Shown here: piece after piece, positions 1 to 12,711 of the stretch | How positions within the stretch are numbered: position 1 is the first letter of the stretch | Layout: each line of letters begins with the position of its first letter | Assembly: GCF_902167145.1 (NCBI RefSeq) | Contig: NC_050096.1 | Coordinates: forward strand, 156,301,825 to 156,365,824 | DNA from: Zea mays | Taxonomy: Eukaryota; Streptophyta; Magnoliopsida; Poales; Poaceae | Length of the DNA: 64,000 nt | Direction of reading: 5' to 3' | Notes under the pieces: generated by a model | What the model was told of the DNA's origin: nothing | Databases searched by the model: none | What the model saw: the letters and a program-made list of their open reading frames with translations, nothing else | Made by a program: the position numbers and the translations under genes

Positions 1-2085
1 TATAAGCGCTTTAGATTTTTAGTTGTTAGGGAAGCCATTCTGTAGAACTCTATGCTGTAGGATTATGTTCTACTTATTAGAACAATTAGTGTGGTGCTTT
101 ATTTAGTCGATATGATTTGCATAATATTTTAGAATATTAATTTTAAAGCTAATTGTAAAGCTACTAATTGTTACTCTAAGTCCGAGGTATACTAGATTAA
201 TTAACCTAAGTATTGTTAGTCTTTGGTGTTATGTGTTAGCTAAGAAAGATATAAAATTTATGCTTAGTGTGTTGTTTCGTGATGTTTGAGCTAGCACTGG
301 ATGAGCATAAGAAGCGTGAATATTATAGTTAGTCTTATATCGACAGCTGGCGTTTCTTGTAATTGGTTCTAATGACTTGTTAGTAGTGTGTAATCCTCGA
401 TCGTGTAACATTATCTAGTATCGTGCTAGTCCTTTTTATATTCATACATGTGCATTATGCATTTCATTTAGGTACGATAATTAATCACGTGATGTGGAAG
501 ACAACCCCAGTCGACCCCAGGATAATGCTGAGATTGGACATCTCCGCAAGACGATATCATCAGCCGGACGAACCTGAAGATGGATAATCTGACGAGTGCC
601 AAGACAAAAGATGGTCGTCAAGTGATCGTCATCTAACAAACACTAACCTAGTGTTATTCTAGGCAAGCCCCGGTGCATTTACCCCTTCCTTGTATTTCTA
701 AAAAGACTTTTATACAATTAAGTATAGTGAAATGTGTATTATGTTATAGGAATTGCTTGGAAACTATTTGATGCATTGACTACCTTGATATCCATTCCTG
801 TTATAGATACTTCTTTGGATGTATCAAATATTGTTTACAAAAATTCTTAGCTTTGCTTAGATCTTGTGGATAGAGATTGTCTTTTGCAATAATGCCTAGC
901 TCAGGGGTTATCCTGAGTAAGGATGGCTTCTACCTGCAAGAATATTTTCATTGGGAGCATGGTGGGATCTTACTACAAGGTTCTCTATAATGATCTTTTC
1001 ATCCTAAGGAACACAAAACAATCCTAAGGGTGGAAGTACTTAACTCGAGACTTGGGCTAGGAATAGGTGATGCTCCATCCAGGTTAATTAAGGATTGGAT
1101 GCGTATGTAGGCCTATTTGATCAAGGACTATCTTAACTGGCCACGTGCCCTGGATATGGGACAGGGTAAGCTTGAACCCGGCTATTCCATACATGAAAAG
1201 ACAATCACGCACTGGGAGTGGAGAGATGGCGAGAGTGGCACATACCCTCATGGCAAAGGACCGCCTGAAAGGGGTGGTGTGCTCTCAGGTGGCGCGGACC
1301 TGTTCATGCAGTGGAGGATCCGTGGGAATGGTAGACATATGCAAGAGTTACGAGAAACATATGTCGTGTGGTTAGAGATCCTCAGCTGAGTAAATCGACT
1401 CGAATCACCGTTATATCCCCGGACAGTGGAGACTTGATCTCTGACCTACAACCTAGGTCAGGATGTAAACATTATGAATAAAAATGATGTTGTATTGATG
1501 ATATGGTGAAAATAGACTAGATGCAACCAGAGTCTATTAATATTTAATCTGCCATTAAAATATTGAAAGTAAGGACTCACTTTAGTAATCTATTTTTGCA
1601 AAAGTATCTAAGTTGATTCTTGCTAAAGCCTTTTCCTTGATTCCTATTTAACCAGCATATCCTTGAGAGTCATTTTTCCTTAGTCGGGTAAGACTTGCGA
1701 AAGTACACTTCGTGCTCAGGGTTTTCGAACCCATGTTGTTGCAGGTACTAGTTTTGTGCTGCTGTTGATGGTGCTAAGTGTCGGTGGGCTCAACCTTCTT
1801 ATAGGTTAAAGTAGCTCTTCTACACTTCTTATTAAGGATTGTCATTGAGCTAGCATATATTTCAACTTATAAATAATTTATAACATTTCAAAGTTTATTT
1901 CTTTGAATCACTTTTGAAATCACTCCAATAAATATAATGTAAATTTGTTGTAACTTGTAAATTTTTGTAATAAAGAAATTCCACTACAAAATGTTGGTGA
2001 GTGATTTGTGTTTACTTAATCTTGTGATCCTAGATGTAAGTGGTTTATCCGGGGTCCTTGGGACACTCGAACAAATCCTGTTAAG
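1..2085 (+). repeat. Probable LTR remnant at the left edge
   Basis: No credible coding region is visible: the two ORFs near 1117-1389 overlap in different frames and match nothing I know. The texture is that of a long chromovirus LTR. AT-rich stretches alternate with short GC-rich ones. A block ending in GGCAAGCCCCGG near 664 resembles GGCAAGCCCCGG at 26821 in the LTR of element C. A CTCGAATC-type motif near 1400 resembles ATTCGAATC in the same LTR near 27470. The sequence GTTTATCCGGGGTCCTTGG near 2045 looks like the tail of an LTR. The left end is outside the window. It could be the 5' LTR of element A or a separate LTR abutting a truncated A. Confidence 0.45.
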
Positions 2086-2189
2086 TTATCTGGTGCCCAT
2101 GCACAGCCGTTTGAGGTCTTTGAGACAAGGGCACGTGCATGTGGGCCCAATAACTTGGGAGGTTCTGCCAAATGTCAAGGAGACCGATC

Positions 2190-4355
2190 CGATTGAGGAT
2201 ATTATAATTGTGTTGGAATTCCCCCACATGTTCCCTGAAGAGTTACCAGGCATGCCACCTGAAAGGAAAGTTGAATTTGCCATAGAGCTTATCCCAGGCA
2301 CCGCCCCTATATCTAAGAGAGCTTATCGAGTGTCTGGACCAGAATTGGTGGAAATCAAGAAGCAGACTGATGAATTGTTAGAGAAATGCTACATTAGACC
2401 AAGTACCTCACCTTGGGCAGCCCTAGTGCTATTTGTGGAAAAGAAGGATGGTACAAAGAGGATGTGCATTGATTACAGATCCTTGAATGAAGTCACTGTC
2501 AAGAACAAGTACCCCCTACCCCGAATTGAAGATTTATTTGATAAGTTGAGAGGAGCCAGTGTGTTCTCAAATATAGATCTCAGGTTAGTTTATCATCAGC
2601 TCAGAATCCGACATTCGGATATACCGAAGACAACCTTCATCACCAAGTATGGGCTATATGAGTTTATGGTCATGTTGTTTGGTTTGACGAATGTGCCAGC
2701 TTACTTCATGTACTTGATGAACAGTGTGTTCATGGACTACCTCGACAAGTTCGTAGTGGTGTTCATTGATGATATTCTTGTATATTCCCAGAATGAGCAA
2801 GAGCATGAAGAGCATTTGAGGAAGGTACTCCAGAGGCTACGAGATTGTCAGTTGTATGACAAGCTTAGTAAGTGCGAGTTCTGGATCAGCGAAGTTCTGT
2901 TTTGGGTCATTTTATAAACCGAGATGGACTAGCTGTGGATCCAAAGAAAGTAGCATCGATTCTGGACTGGAAAGCACCGAAAGATGTCCGAGAAATCAAG
3001 AGTTTAATTGGAATGGCCGGTTACTATCGGTGTTTCATTGAAGGTTTCTCCAAGATTGCTAGGCCAATGACAGCCTTGCTGGCAAAGAAGGTTGAGTTCA
3101 AGTGGACCCCAGCATGCCAAGAATCATTCGAGATGTTGAAGCAGAAGTTGACAACAGCCCCAGTATTGGTTCTGCCAGGTGCTCATAGGCCATTCTCAGT
3201 ATATTGTGATGTTTCGTACACCGAACTGGGATGTGTGTTAATGCAGGAAGGAAAAGTAGTGGCATACTCATCCTAATAGTTGAAGGTTCATGAGAAGAAT
3301 TACCCCACTCATGATCTAGAACTAGCAGCAGTGGTTCATGCACTGAAGACCTGGAGACACTATTTATATGGGCAAAAGTGTGATATCTACACATATCACA
3401 AGAGTTTCAAGTACATTTTTACTTAGTCAGAGCTAAACATGAGGCAGCGAAGATGGCTAGAGTTGATAAAAGATTATGAGCTAGAAATACATTATCACCC
3501 AGGCAAAGAAAATGTGGTTGCAGATGCTCTGAGCAGAAAGAGTCAAGTCAATATGTTGGTCGCTCATCCGATGTCGTACGAGCTAGCAAAGGAATTCGAC
3601 AGGCTGAGTCTCGGATTTCTGAACAACACTCAAGGAGTGATAGTCGAGTTAGAACCCACTCTGGAGCAAGACATCAGGAAAGGTCAGAAAGACGATGAGA
3701 AGATCAACGAGATCCGGCAGCTGATTATCGATGCGAAAGGCCCAGATTTCCGTGAAGATGTAGGAGTGGTATGGTTCAAGGATAGGCTATGCGTTCCCGA
3801 CATCAAATCGATCTGGGAACTGATTCTCAAGGAAGCTCATGAGACAACATATTCTATACACCCTGGTAGCGAGAAGATGTACCAAGACCTGAAGAAAAGA
3901 TTCTGGTGGTACGGTATGAAAAGAGAGATAGCGGAGTATGTTGCTAGATGCGACAGTTGTCAGAGGATCAAGGCAGAACATCAGAGGCCCGCAGGTTTGT
4001 TGTAGTCGTTGCAAATTCCTCAGTGGAAATGGGATGAGAATGGGATGGACTTTATAGTCGGTCTGCCCCGCACTCGAGCTGGTTATGACTCCATCTGGGT
4101 GGTAGTGGACCGCTTAACAGTGCAGTGTTGGCAGAATTATACATGTCTCGGATCATGTGCTTGCATGGCGTTCCAAAGAAGATAGTATCAGACAGAGGCA
4201 CCCAATTCACTTCTCATTTTTGGCTGCAGCTACATGAAGCTTTGGGCACACACTTGATGTTTAGTTCAGCTTATCACCCGCAGACAGATGGTCAGACAGA
4301 GGGAACCAACCAGATTCTTGAAGACATGTTGAGAGCTTATGCTTTGCAAGACAAG
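2190..4355 (+). pseudogene. Element A pol, part 1: RT, RNase H, integrase zinc finger and core (broken)
   Basis: The RT region starts near [18 protein letters not shown] and continues through [10 protein letters not shown] and the catalytic FIDDILVYS at about 2764-2790. A one-base deletion in a T run near 2900 shifts the frame; the next part (AVDPKKV, then MAGYYRC) reads on in another frame. RNase H (VYCDVSYTELGCVLMQ) follows and is cut by TAA TAG at 3274-3279 and TAG at 3424. The integrase zinc finger (HPGSEKMYQDLKKRFWWYG, then CDSCQRI) is intact up to TAG at 4003. The integrase core has lost about 17 codons near 4120 compared with element C, then resumes ([20 protein letters not shown]) until the CACTA insertion at 4359. 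Element C's intact polyprotein in this window is the reference for all of these breaks. Confidence 0.9.
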
Positions 4356-4358
4356 TTA
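4356..4358. repeat. Target-site duplication TTA, left copy
   Basis: TTA at 4356-4358 is repeated at 13014-13016, directly flanking the CACTA ends. A 3-bp duplication is the rule for CACTA transposons. Joining the flanks brings the integrase reading region of element A back together. Confidence 0.93.
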
Positions 4359-4374
4359 CACTACAGGAAAATGC
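4359..4374 (+). repeat. CACTA left terminal inverted repeat
   Basis: CACTACAGGAAAATGC is matched exactly, in reverse complement, by the last 16 bases of the element (12998-13013). It is the transposase cleavage end. Confidence 0.95.
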
Positions 4375-4556
4375 TATATTTCCGACGGTCGCCACTATTT
4401 CCGACGATTCCTAGGGTACCGTCGGAAATAGCGCTATTTCCGATGGCCCACGGCCAGCCGTCGGAAATAGGGCTATTTCCGACGGCCCAGCAGCCCCCGT
4501 CGGAAATAGGGCTATTTCCGACGGCCCACCACCTAGGCCGTCGGAAATAAGTGGAG
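4375..4556 (+). repeat. CACTA left subterminal repeat array
   Basis: About nine copies, in both orientations, of a 10-11-bp motif TTTCCGACGG / CCGTCGGAAA, some with one mismatch (TTTCCGATGG). Adjacent copies often pair as inverted repeats a few tens of bases apart. In En/Spm such arrays bind TNPA and are targets of cytosine methylation; I infer the same here. Confidence 0.9.
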
Positions 4557-6111
4557 GCCCCCTAACGGCCGTTACCCCGCGCCCCCCCCCCCCCCCGGCC
4601 GCACACACACCCAACGCACACACGCACACACTACACCCCGCGCCGCCGCCGCCAGGACCCGACGCTGAACGCCACCTTCGCCGGCCACCTGCGCCGGACC
4701 TGCCCGGACCGCCGGACGCCGCTGGACGTGCGCACGCCCGACGCCCGCACAGCGCGCCGCCGCCGTCCGGGTAATGGCATCACTGTTTTTGTTGATACTT
4801 AATTGATAGTGCAGTACTTAATAATGAAGGCAAAATGGTTGCTTGAGCCTCAAGCCTTGACGCGTCCGATGCTTTCGTTTAAGGAAACAACCGGTCCAGG
4901 CCCTACCATCATACGTATAGTACGTGATTAACCAATCGAATCCTTTGATTAAATACCGGTCCAGAGCACCGTATTAGGGCGACACCTGTAATCCTATATG
5001 ATTATGGATCCTCTACTCTACCAGTAGCACACGACACATCAACCAGTGCAATTATGGTTTTAGAAAGGAAAGGCTAATTGAGATTTTATTTCCCCTCCTT
5101 TATTTTTCTTGTCTAATATCAATCCTTTTTTCCATTCAAAAGCACGAACCCTATGCATGTGCAAAGCCATAAAGTACTTGTAATGATCTCCTAATCCTAC
5201 AAAATACTTCTTAGTAAGCAATTTTATAACGAAAACGCTTCTCACATGCATGTACATGTGTACATTATTATGTCCTCGAAACATTTCGAGAACGGCCATG
5301 CATCCATGGAAAAAAGCATGCAACAATCGTGTGTGAGAAGTACTGCTACAGTCGTTTAGTTTTCACTTATGTAAATAGTTTTTTTTAATATAATTAGATT
5401 ATAGTCGTTCGAATATTTGATGTGACATGGAATCAAAATACCCGTGCATTGCACATTGGCACGCTGCATCGAGCCGAGCCGGCCCGGCCCGGCCCGGACT
5501 GCGTGCTGCATGGCTCCAACGAAAATAGAATAGAACCAGTGCTAGCTAGGTCGACAACTGGCGCCAACGTGCTTGGCCTTCATGGCAGACACGTAGGCAA
5601 GCTAGACGCAGTGGCGGCCTGTGACTCTCACCGTCTCCATCTACCATTAGTTTAAAGAAAAAATGGAGCAGAAGGCAGTACTGGCTGTGCGCCTGTGCTA
5701 GTGCTTCTCTGCTAGCGATAGCAACTGGCATGGCGTGGAATGGGAATCAGCTGTGCTGTGCGCTGTGCCGCTGGCTGTGGACATGCCAGGAAGTGGAAGC
5801 ACATGGTGCAGTGGAGTACGTAGTAGTACAACATTTACTGGATGCTGTGTTGTGGACATGGCGTGTACACGACGTACGACTAATCCAATAAACGCTTAGC
5901 TTATCCAGTTGGAAGCACTGCTCGTTTAGAGAGGTGAGTTGACAGTAGTTAACGCATCAACTTTCATCTCTATTCCAAATCCCAGGTAACCAGTAGAGCC
6001 TATAGGCGATACTTAACTAAAATAGGTCTAAACTTATGCGTCACCCGTTTCGGTCCAACACATTGCTTAATAAAGTAGTGTGTTGTACCGAAATTGTCCC
6101 TTTTTGGACAG
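4557..6111 (+). other. CACTA 5' internal region, no recognisable gene
   Basis: It opens with a very GC-rich block (4557-4780) containing a run of 15 C at 4582-4596, a CA-rich tract and CCG repeats. The remainder (4780-6110) is of mixed composition. Short ORFs at 5422-5655 (+) and 5546-5731 (-) overlap each other, match no family I know and are probably chance. It may hold the promoter and untranslated leader of the TNP2-like gene, or captured non-coding DNA. Confidence 0.5.
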
Positions 6112-6306
6112 CCTTAGAGTGAACGACATATCAAATAGGATTTATGATGAGTCAATGAGTTTGAGCGAGATTTCGACAGCATAACCCTCTTGTTCTCCGT
6201 TGCACCATTACGGGCGTGCAATGGAGAACAACGGGGTTATGCTGCCGAAACTTTGTTCAAACTCATTGACTTATCATAAATCTGTGATATGTCGTTCACT
6301 CTTAGG
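6112..6306 (+). other. Long imperfect hairpin upstream of the TNP2-like gene
   Basis: The left arm (about 6112-6205) and right arm (about 6213-6306) are reverse complements over roughly 93 nt, with only scattered mismatches and one 3-nt gap. Conserved blocks include GAGTGAACGACATATC, GTCAATGAGTTTGA and GCAGCATAACCC. The loop is under 10 nt. Transcribed RNA would fold into a miRNA- or siRNA-precursor-like stem. Rice CACTA elements are known to carry miR820 precursors, but this sequence is not one I recognise. It could alternatively be a small nested foldback element. Confidence 0.75.
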
Positions 6307-6404
6307 TGGGTTTAGGACTTATCCTTTCCTATAATTGTAGGACCACCGGCTGATAATTTATCTAGAAATTAATGAACTTGTCTTGATCTTTAATTAGTCG
6401 AACG

Positions 6405-9400
6405 ATGGGTGATAGTCGTCGCTGGATGTATGAAGGCTGGCGAAAAATGATCCTTCGCTTGAGTGGATACAGAAAACCGAAGATTTTATCAATCGTGTTT
6501 TTTCTTCGTCAAGAAATGGTCGAGTGTGGTGCCCATGCAGTGTTTGCAAAAATTATCAACGTCAAACCAAGAAAGAGATGTCTGGTCATCTTTGCAAAAA
6601 TGGCTACGTGCCAAATTATGAAGTTTGGGTGCATCATGGTGAGGAGCTTCCCCGTGGATATGCTCCAGAAGGTCAAGACGATTTTGACCCGGATTTAGAC
6701 CGAATGGAGGAGATGGTTTAGGATTTAAGAGAGGATCCTGATTTAGTGTTTCCAGATAATCCTGAGGATCCTCAACCGCCGGAAGTTAAAAAATTCTTTG
6801 AACTTCTCAAGGCAGCAGAAGAGCCGTTGCACGAACACACGAGAGTAACCATTCTTTCTTTTGTGACGTGACTTATGGATATCAAGTCTAAGTTCGCATT
6901 CTCCATCAACTGCTTAAATGAACTTTTGAATTTGATCAGCGACGTATTACCACCAAATCACAAAATGCCCAAAGACGTGTATCAGTCAAGAAAGTTACTC
7001 TCTGGCTTAGGTATGGAGTATCAAAAAATTGATGTTTGTCCAGATAATTGTATGATTTTCTGGAAGGAAAATGAAAAATTAGACAAATGTTTGAGATGCA
7101 GCAAATCAAGGTTCGTTGAGGTCGTAAATGAAGATGGAGAAAAATTGACAACAGAAGTAGCAAATAAGCAACTTCGTTACATGCCTCTCACGCCTCGTGT
7201 AAAACAGTTGTTTCTCTCAAAAAACACCGCTAAGCAGATGAGATGGCACAAAGAACGTGAACGCGAGAACCCTCAAGTTATGATGCACCCATCTGATAGT
7301 GATGCGTGGAAGGCGCTTGATGATTTTGATTTGGATTTTGCTAGTGAAGCTAGAAATATTCGAATCGGGTTGGCGACGGACGGGTTCTCACCTTTCAATA
7401 TGACCGCATCGCCGTATTCTTGTTGGCCTGTATTTGCAGTTCCATACAATCTTCCACCTCACCTTTGCATGAAATACGATTACATGTTTCTGTGTCTAAT
7501 CATTCCTGGACCAGAACACCCTGGAAAACATCTCAATGTAATGTTTGAACCTTTAGTCGATGAGTTGAAAAAATTGTGGGAAGGAGTCGAAGCTTACGAT
7601 TGCTACAAGAAAGAGAGATTCAATCTTCGAGTTGCGTACTTGTGGTCGATTCATGATTTCATGGCCTACGGTATTTTTGCTGGATGGAGTTGTCATGGAA
7701 AGTTGACATGTCCAATATGTGGTAAGGATACAGATTGTTTTCGTCTTGAGTTTGGTGGGAAGATCTGTTACTTTGATTGCGACAGATGTTTCTTGCCTCT
7801 CGATCACCCGTTCAGATTTGAGGCAAACCAATTCAGAAAATACACTATTGTTACCAAAGGCCCACCGAAGCGTTTGAGTGGCGCAGAGATTCATGCTGCG
7901 CTCGATAATTTGAAACCAGACGGTACTGGTTACCTGGGATTTGGAATAGAACATAAGTGGACACATAAATGTTCTTTGTGGGAACTCCCTTATACGGAGG
8001 CCTTGATTCTGATGCACAACATTGATGTCATGCACCAAGAGTGGAATGTTGCTGAAAGCATTATTAGTACATGTATGGATTTTCCCGATAAAACCAAAGA
8101 TAATATAAAGGCCAGAAAAGATTTAGAGAAAATTTGTAACCGACCAAGCCTGGTCTTGCTTCAGAGTGGTGCTAAGCCACGTGCGTCATTTTGTCTAAAA
8201 TCTAAGCAAAAGAAAGAGGTGATGGTGTGGTTGAAAAACTTAAAATTTCCAGATGGGTATGCCGCGGGATTCAGAAGGTCCGTGAATTTGAGGACATGAA
8301 AAATGAATGGATTGAAGAGTCATGATTATCACATTATTATGGAAAGATTACTTCCTGTAATGTTTTGGGGTTACTTGAATAATGATGTGTGGACGGCGTT
8401 AGCTGAGTTAAGCTACTTCTATAGACAACTTTGTGCTAAAGAAATTAAAAAAAGATGTGATGGAGAAATTAGAGAAGGAGATTCCGGTCCTTATTTGCAA
8501 ATTGGAAAACATATTTCCCCCTGGATTCTTCAATCCGATGCAACATCTACTTGTACACCTTCCATATGAAGCTAAGATTGGGGGTCCTGTGCAGTATAGA
8601 TGGATGTATCACATAGAAAGGGCACTTAAGAAGCTTAGTGCAATGGTTGGCAACAAGGGAAGAGTTGAAGGGTGTATTGCTGAAGAATTTAAATATAAAG
8701 AGATATCAGCCTTCACGAGTGTATACTTTGCAGAAGAACACAATGTAAATGCACCTACATTAAGGTATAATGTTGATCAAGCTGGTCCATGCAGTAAACT
8801 CAAAATTTTGTCATTCGAGGGAAAGACAGTTGGAGCATCAACTGAATATCACATTGGACGTGAAGAAAAGTTGGATGCATTACTCTACATGTATGAAAAC
8901 ATGGAAGAGATGACTCCATACTTCAAGTAAGCATAGATTTTCAAAATTGAAGAGCAACATGTGCTCATTACTCCTCGTAACTCTTTTATTTACTTTTTTT
9001 TCAACAGAGAGTACGAACGACAGAATAAGGGTAAACTGTCGACGAGGCTGTATGAAATCATGCTTCGCGAAGGAAAAGAAGGCACTCCCAATTTCATTAA
9101 TTGGTTTCGAGTTCATGTAAATATCACATCTGTTTTCTTATGCGTTCATAGTTTATCTTTTTAATAGTTCCTCCTATTGATCTATATTCGTAACTGACAG
9201 TGCGAAAAAACTTCCAACGTTGACGGACTTACGTCAGATGTCACGTGCACTTGTCAAAGTCAGAAGCTATGGTCGTTATGATGTCAAGGGATATCGTTTT
9301 CGTTCAACCAAATTTGAATGTACTCGACCTTTAGCTGCGACAACAAATACTGGTGTGGTATGTTGATCTTTTGATGAACAAGGAAGGGAGATGAATTATT

Positions 9401-9923
9401 ATGGAACTATCAAAGATATATTGTAATTCGACTTCGCTGGGGGGAAAATCTGAAAGTTATGTTCTTCAAATGTGATTGGATCGATCCTAAACATGGGATA
9501 CGACAAAACCAATTTGGTATGGTAGAAGTCAAACACGAGCGTATAATGACTCGTGGTTGTAGTAAATTTGTTCTTGGTTTTCAAGTGGACCAAGTGTATT
9601 ATATGTCATATCCCTGTATCGATCTTAAAGACTGGTGGGTAGTGTACAACGTAAATCCCCGTGAAAGATTATATTTAAAGGGTGATACAAATTATCGACA
9701 AAATGAGGTGGAAGCTGATGTTGAAGAAATTTATCAAGAAATTGAAGTTCCACCCGTTTTTAATATAGAAACAACAATGGAGCCAGGTTCAGTAGCGGGC
9801 GATCTTAATGATGCAATAGTTCCTCCAAAAAGGAAACGAAAGTCGAAGAAGAAAAAGACGCCCGAGAGAAAGTCGACGCGCTTGAGAAGACAACAAATTA
9901 ATCCTGATTTCGAATATGATTAA
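6405..9923 (+). pseudogene. TNP2-like CACTA transposase (Transposase_21 family), broken
   Basis: This gene would cut and join the element's ends. Domains in order are: an N-terminal transposase-associated region (RRWMYEGW, then CPCSVCKNY with paired cysteines, 6420-6700); the Transposase_21/TNP2 core at 6875-8299 (MPKDVYQSRKLLSGLGM, WPVFAVPYNLPP, CPICGKDT); a DUF4218-like part at 8303-8930 (LKSHDYHIIMERLLPV, AEEHNVNAPT); and a DUF4216-like part (FGMVEVKHE, 9459-9690) ending in a basic tail. Likely introns are 8930-9006 and about 9117-9201. Lesions are: a one-base loss in an A run near 6446, TAG at 6719, TGA at about 6869, TGA near 8297 with offsetting indels, a frameshift in an A run near 8450, and TAA plus a frameshift near 9425-9450. 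It cannot encode an active transposase. Confidence 0.9.
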
Positions 9924-10021
9924 GAAGTAAATATTTATTTTGATGAATTAAAATTTAATTTATTGTTATACTATGTTGTTATCTCTTTATTGTTATACTA
10001 ATATAATTTTCAATATGTAGG

Positions 10022-12478
10022 ATGGCGGCTCGAAAGTTGAAGAATTTTGTGAAGGGCATGACGAAGGGCTCTTCTTCTTCAGGAAGAAGCAAAGCACAGG
10101 AGTGTCTGTTCCAGGGTACCGAGTCGCTCTCGAGCAGCAGACGACAGGCTTTGATGGAACATCTTCCACCTGATATGCCGGGACAGGTGTGATTACTCTA
10201 AATTATTATTTTATTTCAATATAGTAATGTTTATATGAATCTAATGATTAAAGTGTTTCATGTGCAGGATGTTAACGAGACTCGAGAGGAGGAGGCGAGG
10301 GGTGAGGATGCGGCCGATTACGATGCGGCCGATGCAGACTATGAGCAAGAAGATGATGCTGGAGGTGGAGCTGGAGATGGGTGGTCTTCCGGTGGTGGTC
10401 AGTTTGAGAGTGGAGGGTCAGCAGACGGATGGGACTCATGGCCTAGTGATGCTGGAGCTTCTAGTGGTGGAGGGTCTTCTCGGGCACGGAAGTCGAGGAA
10501 AACACATTGGGTGCCTCCTCCTAAAGTTCCTGCTCGTGAGGAGGATAAGATTCTGATCGTACCGTGTGGCGACGAGTGAGTTGATTCTAATCTTAAATAT
10601 TTGTTCATACATTATATGAAATTTGTTAATGCTTCTTTTGTACAATGTGGTTGCAGGTCTTGGATTGATGCATCTTTTCAAGGTCAAGGACGTCACACAC
10701 AGGTGAATAAAGTTTTGGGAAGTATATGCAAATATCTCTGGCCTGGTGTAGTGATGGAGAAAGGCGTTGAGGTGCCTTGTATGTCTTGGGATCAGTACGG
10801 GCTCGCGTTCAATGCAGAACATAGGAATGCCCAAGGTGCTGTGTGGCATGAGTTCTGGGTATGTTCTCTAGCCCAACTTGAATTGATTCAACTATACAAT
10901 GTGCTAAAAATCTTGTTTCTTGTTTTTTCAGAAACGTTACAGGTTGCCTGAAGATGGAAGTATGAACGATCGTGCATGGATCGTTTTTAACAAGAGCGCG
11001 ACTACCTTGGTTAGGGATCAGATGTATTATGCTCGGATCCAGGTCACTTCTGATTACATATTAAGGCACGAAGGACGTCGGCCACGTTCCAAAAGTGAGG
11101 CATCAAACAAATACTTAACCGAAGAAGAATATCTTGAGGTAAATTATTTTTATCCTAATTCATGTCCAAGTGTTAGTACTAACAATACATTGGATCGAAA
11201 TAAAGTTTTCAGACTCGGTGCCATGGATGAAATCAAATGAGGCTGGTTGGCGGGCTGTATGCAAATATTGGGCAACAGATGGATTTAAAGGTGTTTCATT
11301 GAGAAACAGCTCAAATCGTGGGCATGATGTTCACCACAGATATGGTGGTGATGGCCACGTTCATTTGGCAAAGCGCATGGTAAGTGTAATTTATGGTCGT
11401 GCATATCATGAATCTTCTATGTGTTTTATGTTATTTTCTTTTGCCTGTAGGAAGCTAGTTCTGGTATTACGCTGAGTGATGTTCAGGTTTACCTTAGAGG
11501 TCATAGGGGGTAGGATCCTACAAATCCAGAACAGTTGTGTTCTCAGTCAGCTGCTGAGCGTGTGGTGAGACTTTCGCAACTAGTTACAATGCACTTCTAT
11601 TCTAAGAGTCGAGAAAAATATAACTGCATTGTTTATTATTTGTCAGGCCTCATATGGTGCTTCCATGATGTCGGAGCATGGGCAAGACTATGATTGGATG
11701 AATCAGCCTATCGGTCCTCAGGTTGTGTATGCTAGTGGAGGCGGAAAACCTCATGGATGGTGAGTTTGCTATTATTAATTCGTCGATTTGATCTTTTCTA
11801 ACATGATGCGTTGCGTGTTTAACTTCTTTCCATTTTTTTGTAGTCACCCCATGTTTGGTAGTGTTATCGACTCGACTCAGGTGAGGCCTGAAAGGTCTCG
11901 CCCATCGAGGTCGTCTAGCTGTGGTCCTCGCTCTAGTACCCAAGGAAACGCCGAGCTGATCCGGGTGCAGGAAGCTTTGAGGCGGCAGGAGGAGTATAAC
12001 AAGCAACTACAAGAGTACTGGGCTGCTCAATTTGCACGACAGCAGGAGATGATGCAGGTAATTAGATCCTCGTGAGCCTCTACTATAATTGGAGCACATA
12101 TTTTCTAATATATCCTCATAACATAGCTTTCAATTTCTTTCAGCAAATAGCACTAGGGCAACGTCCAGATTTTTCAGCGATGACTATGCCACCTCCTCCA
12201 CCTATCCCGCAGTTTGTACCGACTCCACAATTTAGTTGGCCCACACCTGCACCTCAGGTTATATTACTTGACTTTTTCTTTTGACGTTGCATAACAAGAA
12301 TTTAACTACTAAAACATTTTTTTGAATGTTGTAGGTCCCTCCAGGAAACTTGCTAACTCCGGGAAATGAGGACTCTGAAGATGCGGTCGCTTCTTTTGTG
12401 GACGGTCTTCTAAACAGCGGAGGAGCTAGCGGATCAAATCAACCCCCTCCATTTGATCAACCTCCTCCATTTGAGTAG
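10022..12478 (+). pseudogene. TNPA-like second CACTA gene (Transposase_24 / Ptta type), ten exons, lightly damaged
   Basis: The start ATG at 10022 opens MAARKLKNFVKGMTKG. Exons inferred from GT-AG borders and frame are 10022-10186, 10268-10575, 10657-10858, 10932-11138, from about 11213 to 11379, 11451-11564, 11647-11759, 11844-12057, 12144-12257 and 12335-12478. The N-terminal part is acidic and Gly/Ser-rich. The middle (WIDASFQGQGRHT, KRYRLPEDGS, RAVCKYWATDGF, HHRYGGDGHVHLAKRM) is typical of the Ptta/En/Spm family. The C-terminal part has a Gln/Glu-rich likely coiled coil (about 11940-12057) and a Pro-rich tail. In En/Spm the equivalent protein binds the subterminal repeats. Damage is a TAG at 11511 and an apparent one-base loss at the exon 5 acceptor that breaks the frame. 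Confidence 0.85.
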
Positions 12479-12711
12479 CCTGTCTCCTTGTGTTTTTCTC
12501 GTACTATGCATGGTGGTACTGTGAACTTGTGAACTTGTGGACATGTGAACTTGTGAACTTGTGCATGTGAAACGATGAATTATGGATATTTGTGGTATTG
12601 TATGTGATTCTGGATGAATTATTGGTTCTGGATATTGTATGAGATTGAATTTGTGGGGTTGTTTGTAAAACAAAAAGCAGGAAAATCCTGTTTTTTCTGT
12701 TTTTTTAATAA
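12479..12711 (+). other. 3' untranslated region of the TNPA-like gene
   Basis: No coding signal. It contains a short direct repeat, GTGAACTTGT, four times at about 12520-12565, then a T-rich tract leading into the right subterminal array. Confidence 0.6.

Noticed and set aside
4375..4556. CRISPR-like short repeats
   Set aside because: Repeats are in both orientations with irregular spacing, lie at the ends of a CACTA element and match its subterminal array. The genome is a plant.
4582..4596. Run of 15 C followed by a CA-rich tract
   Set aside because: Simple-sequence tract, prone to assembly error; no further structure.
5422..5731. Overlapping 61- and 77-codon ORFs inside the CACTA element, considered as a captured gene fragment
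   Set aside because: They overlap on opposite strands, have no recognisable domain, and no exon borders are visible.
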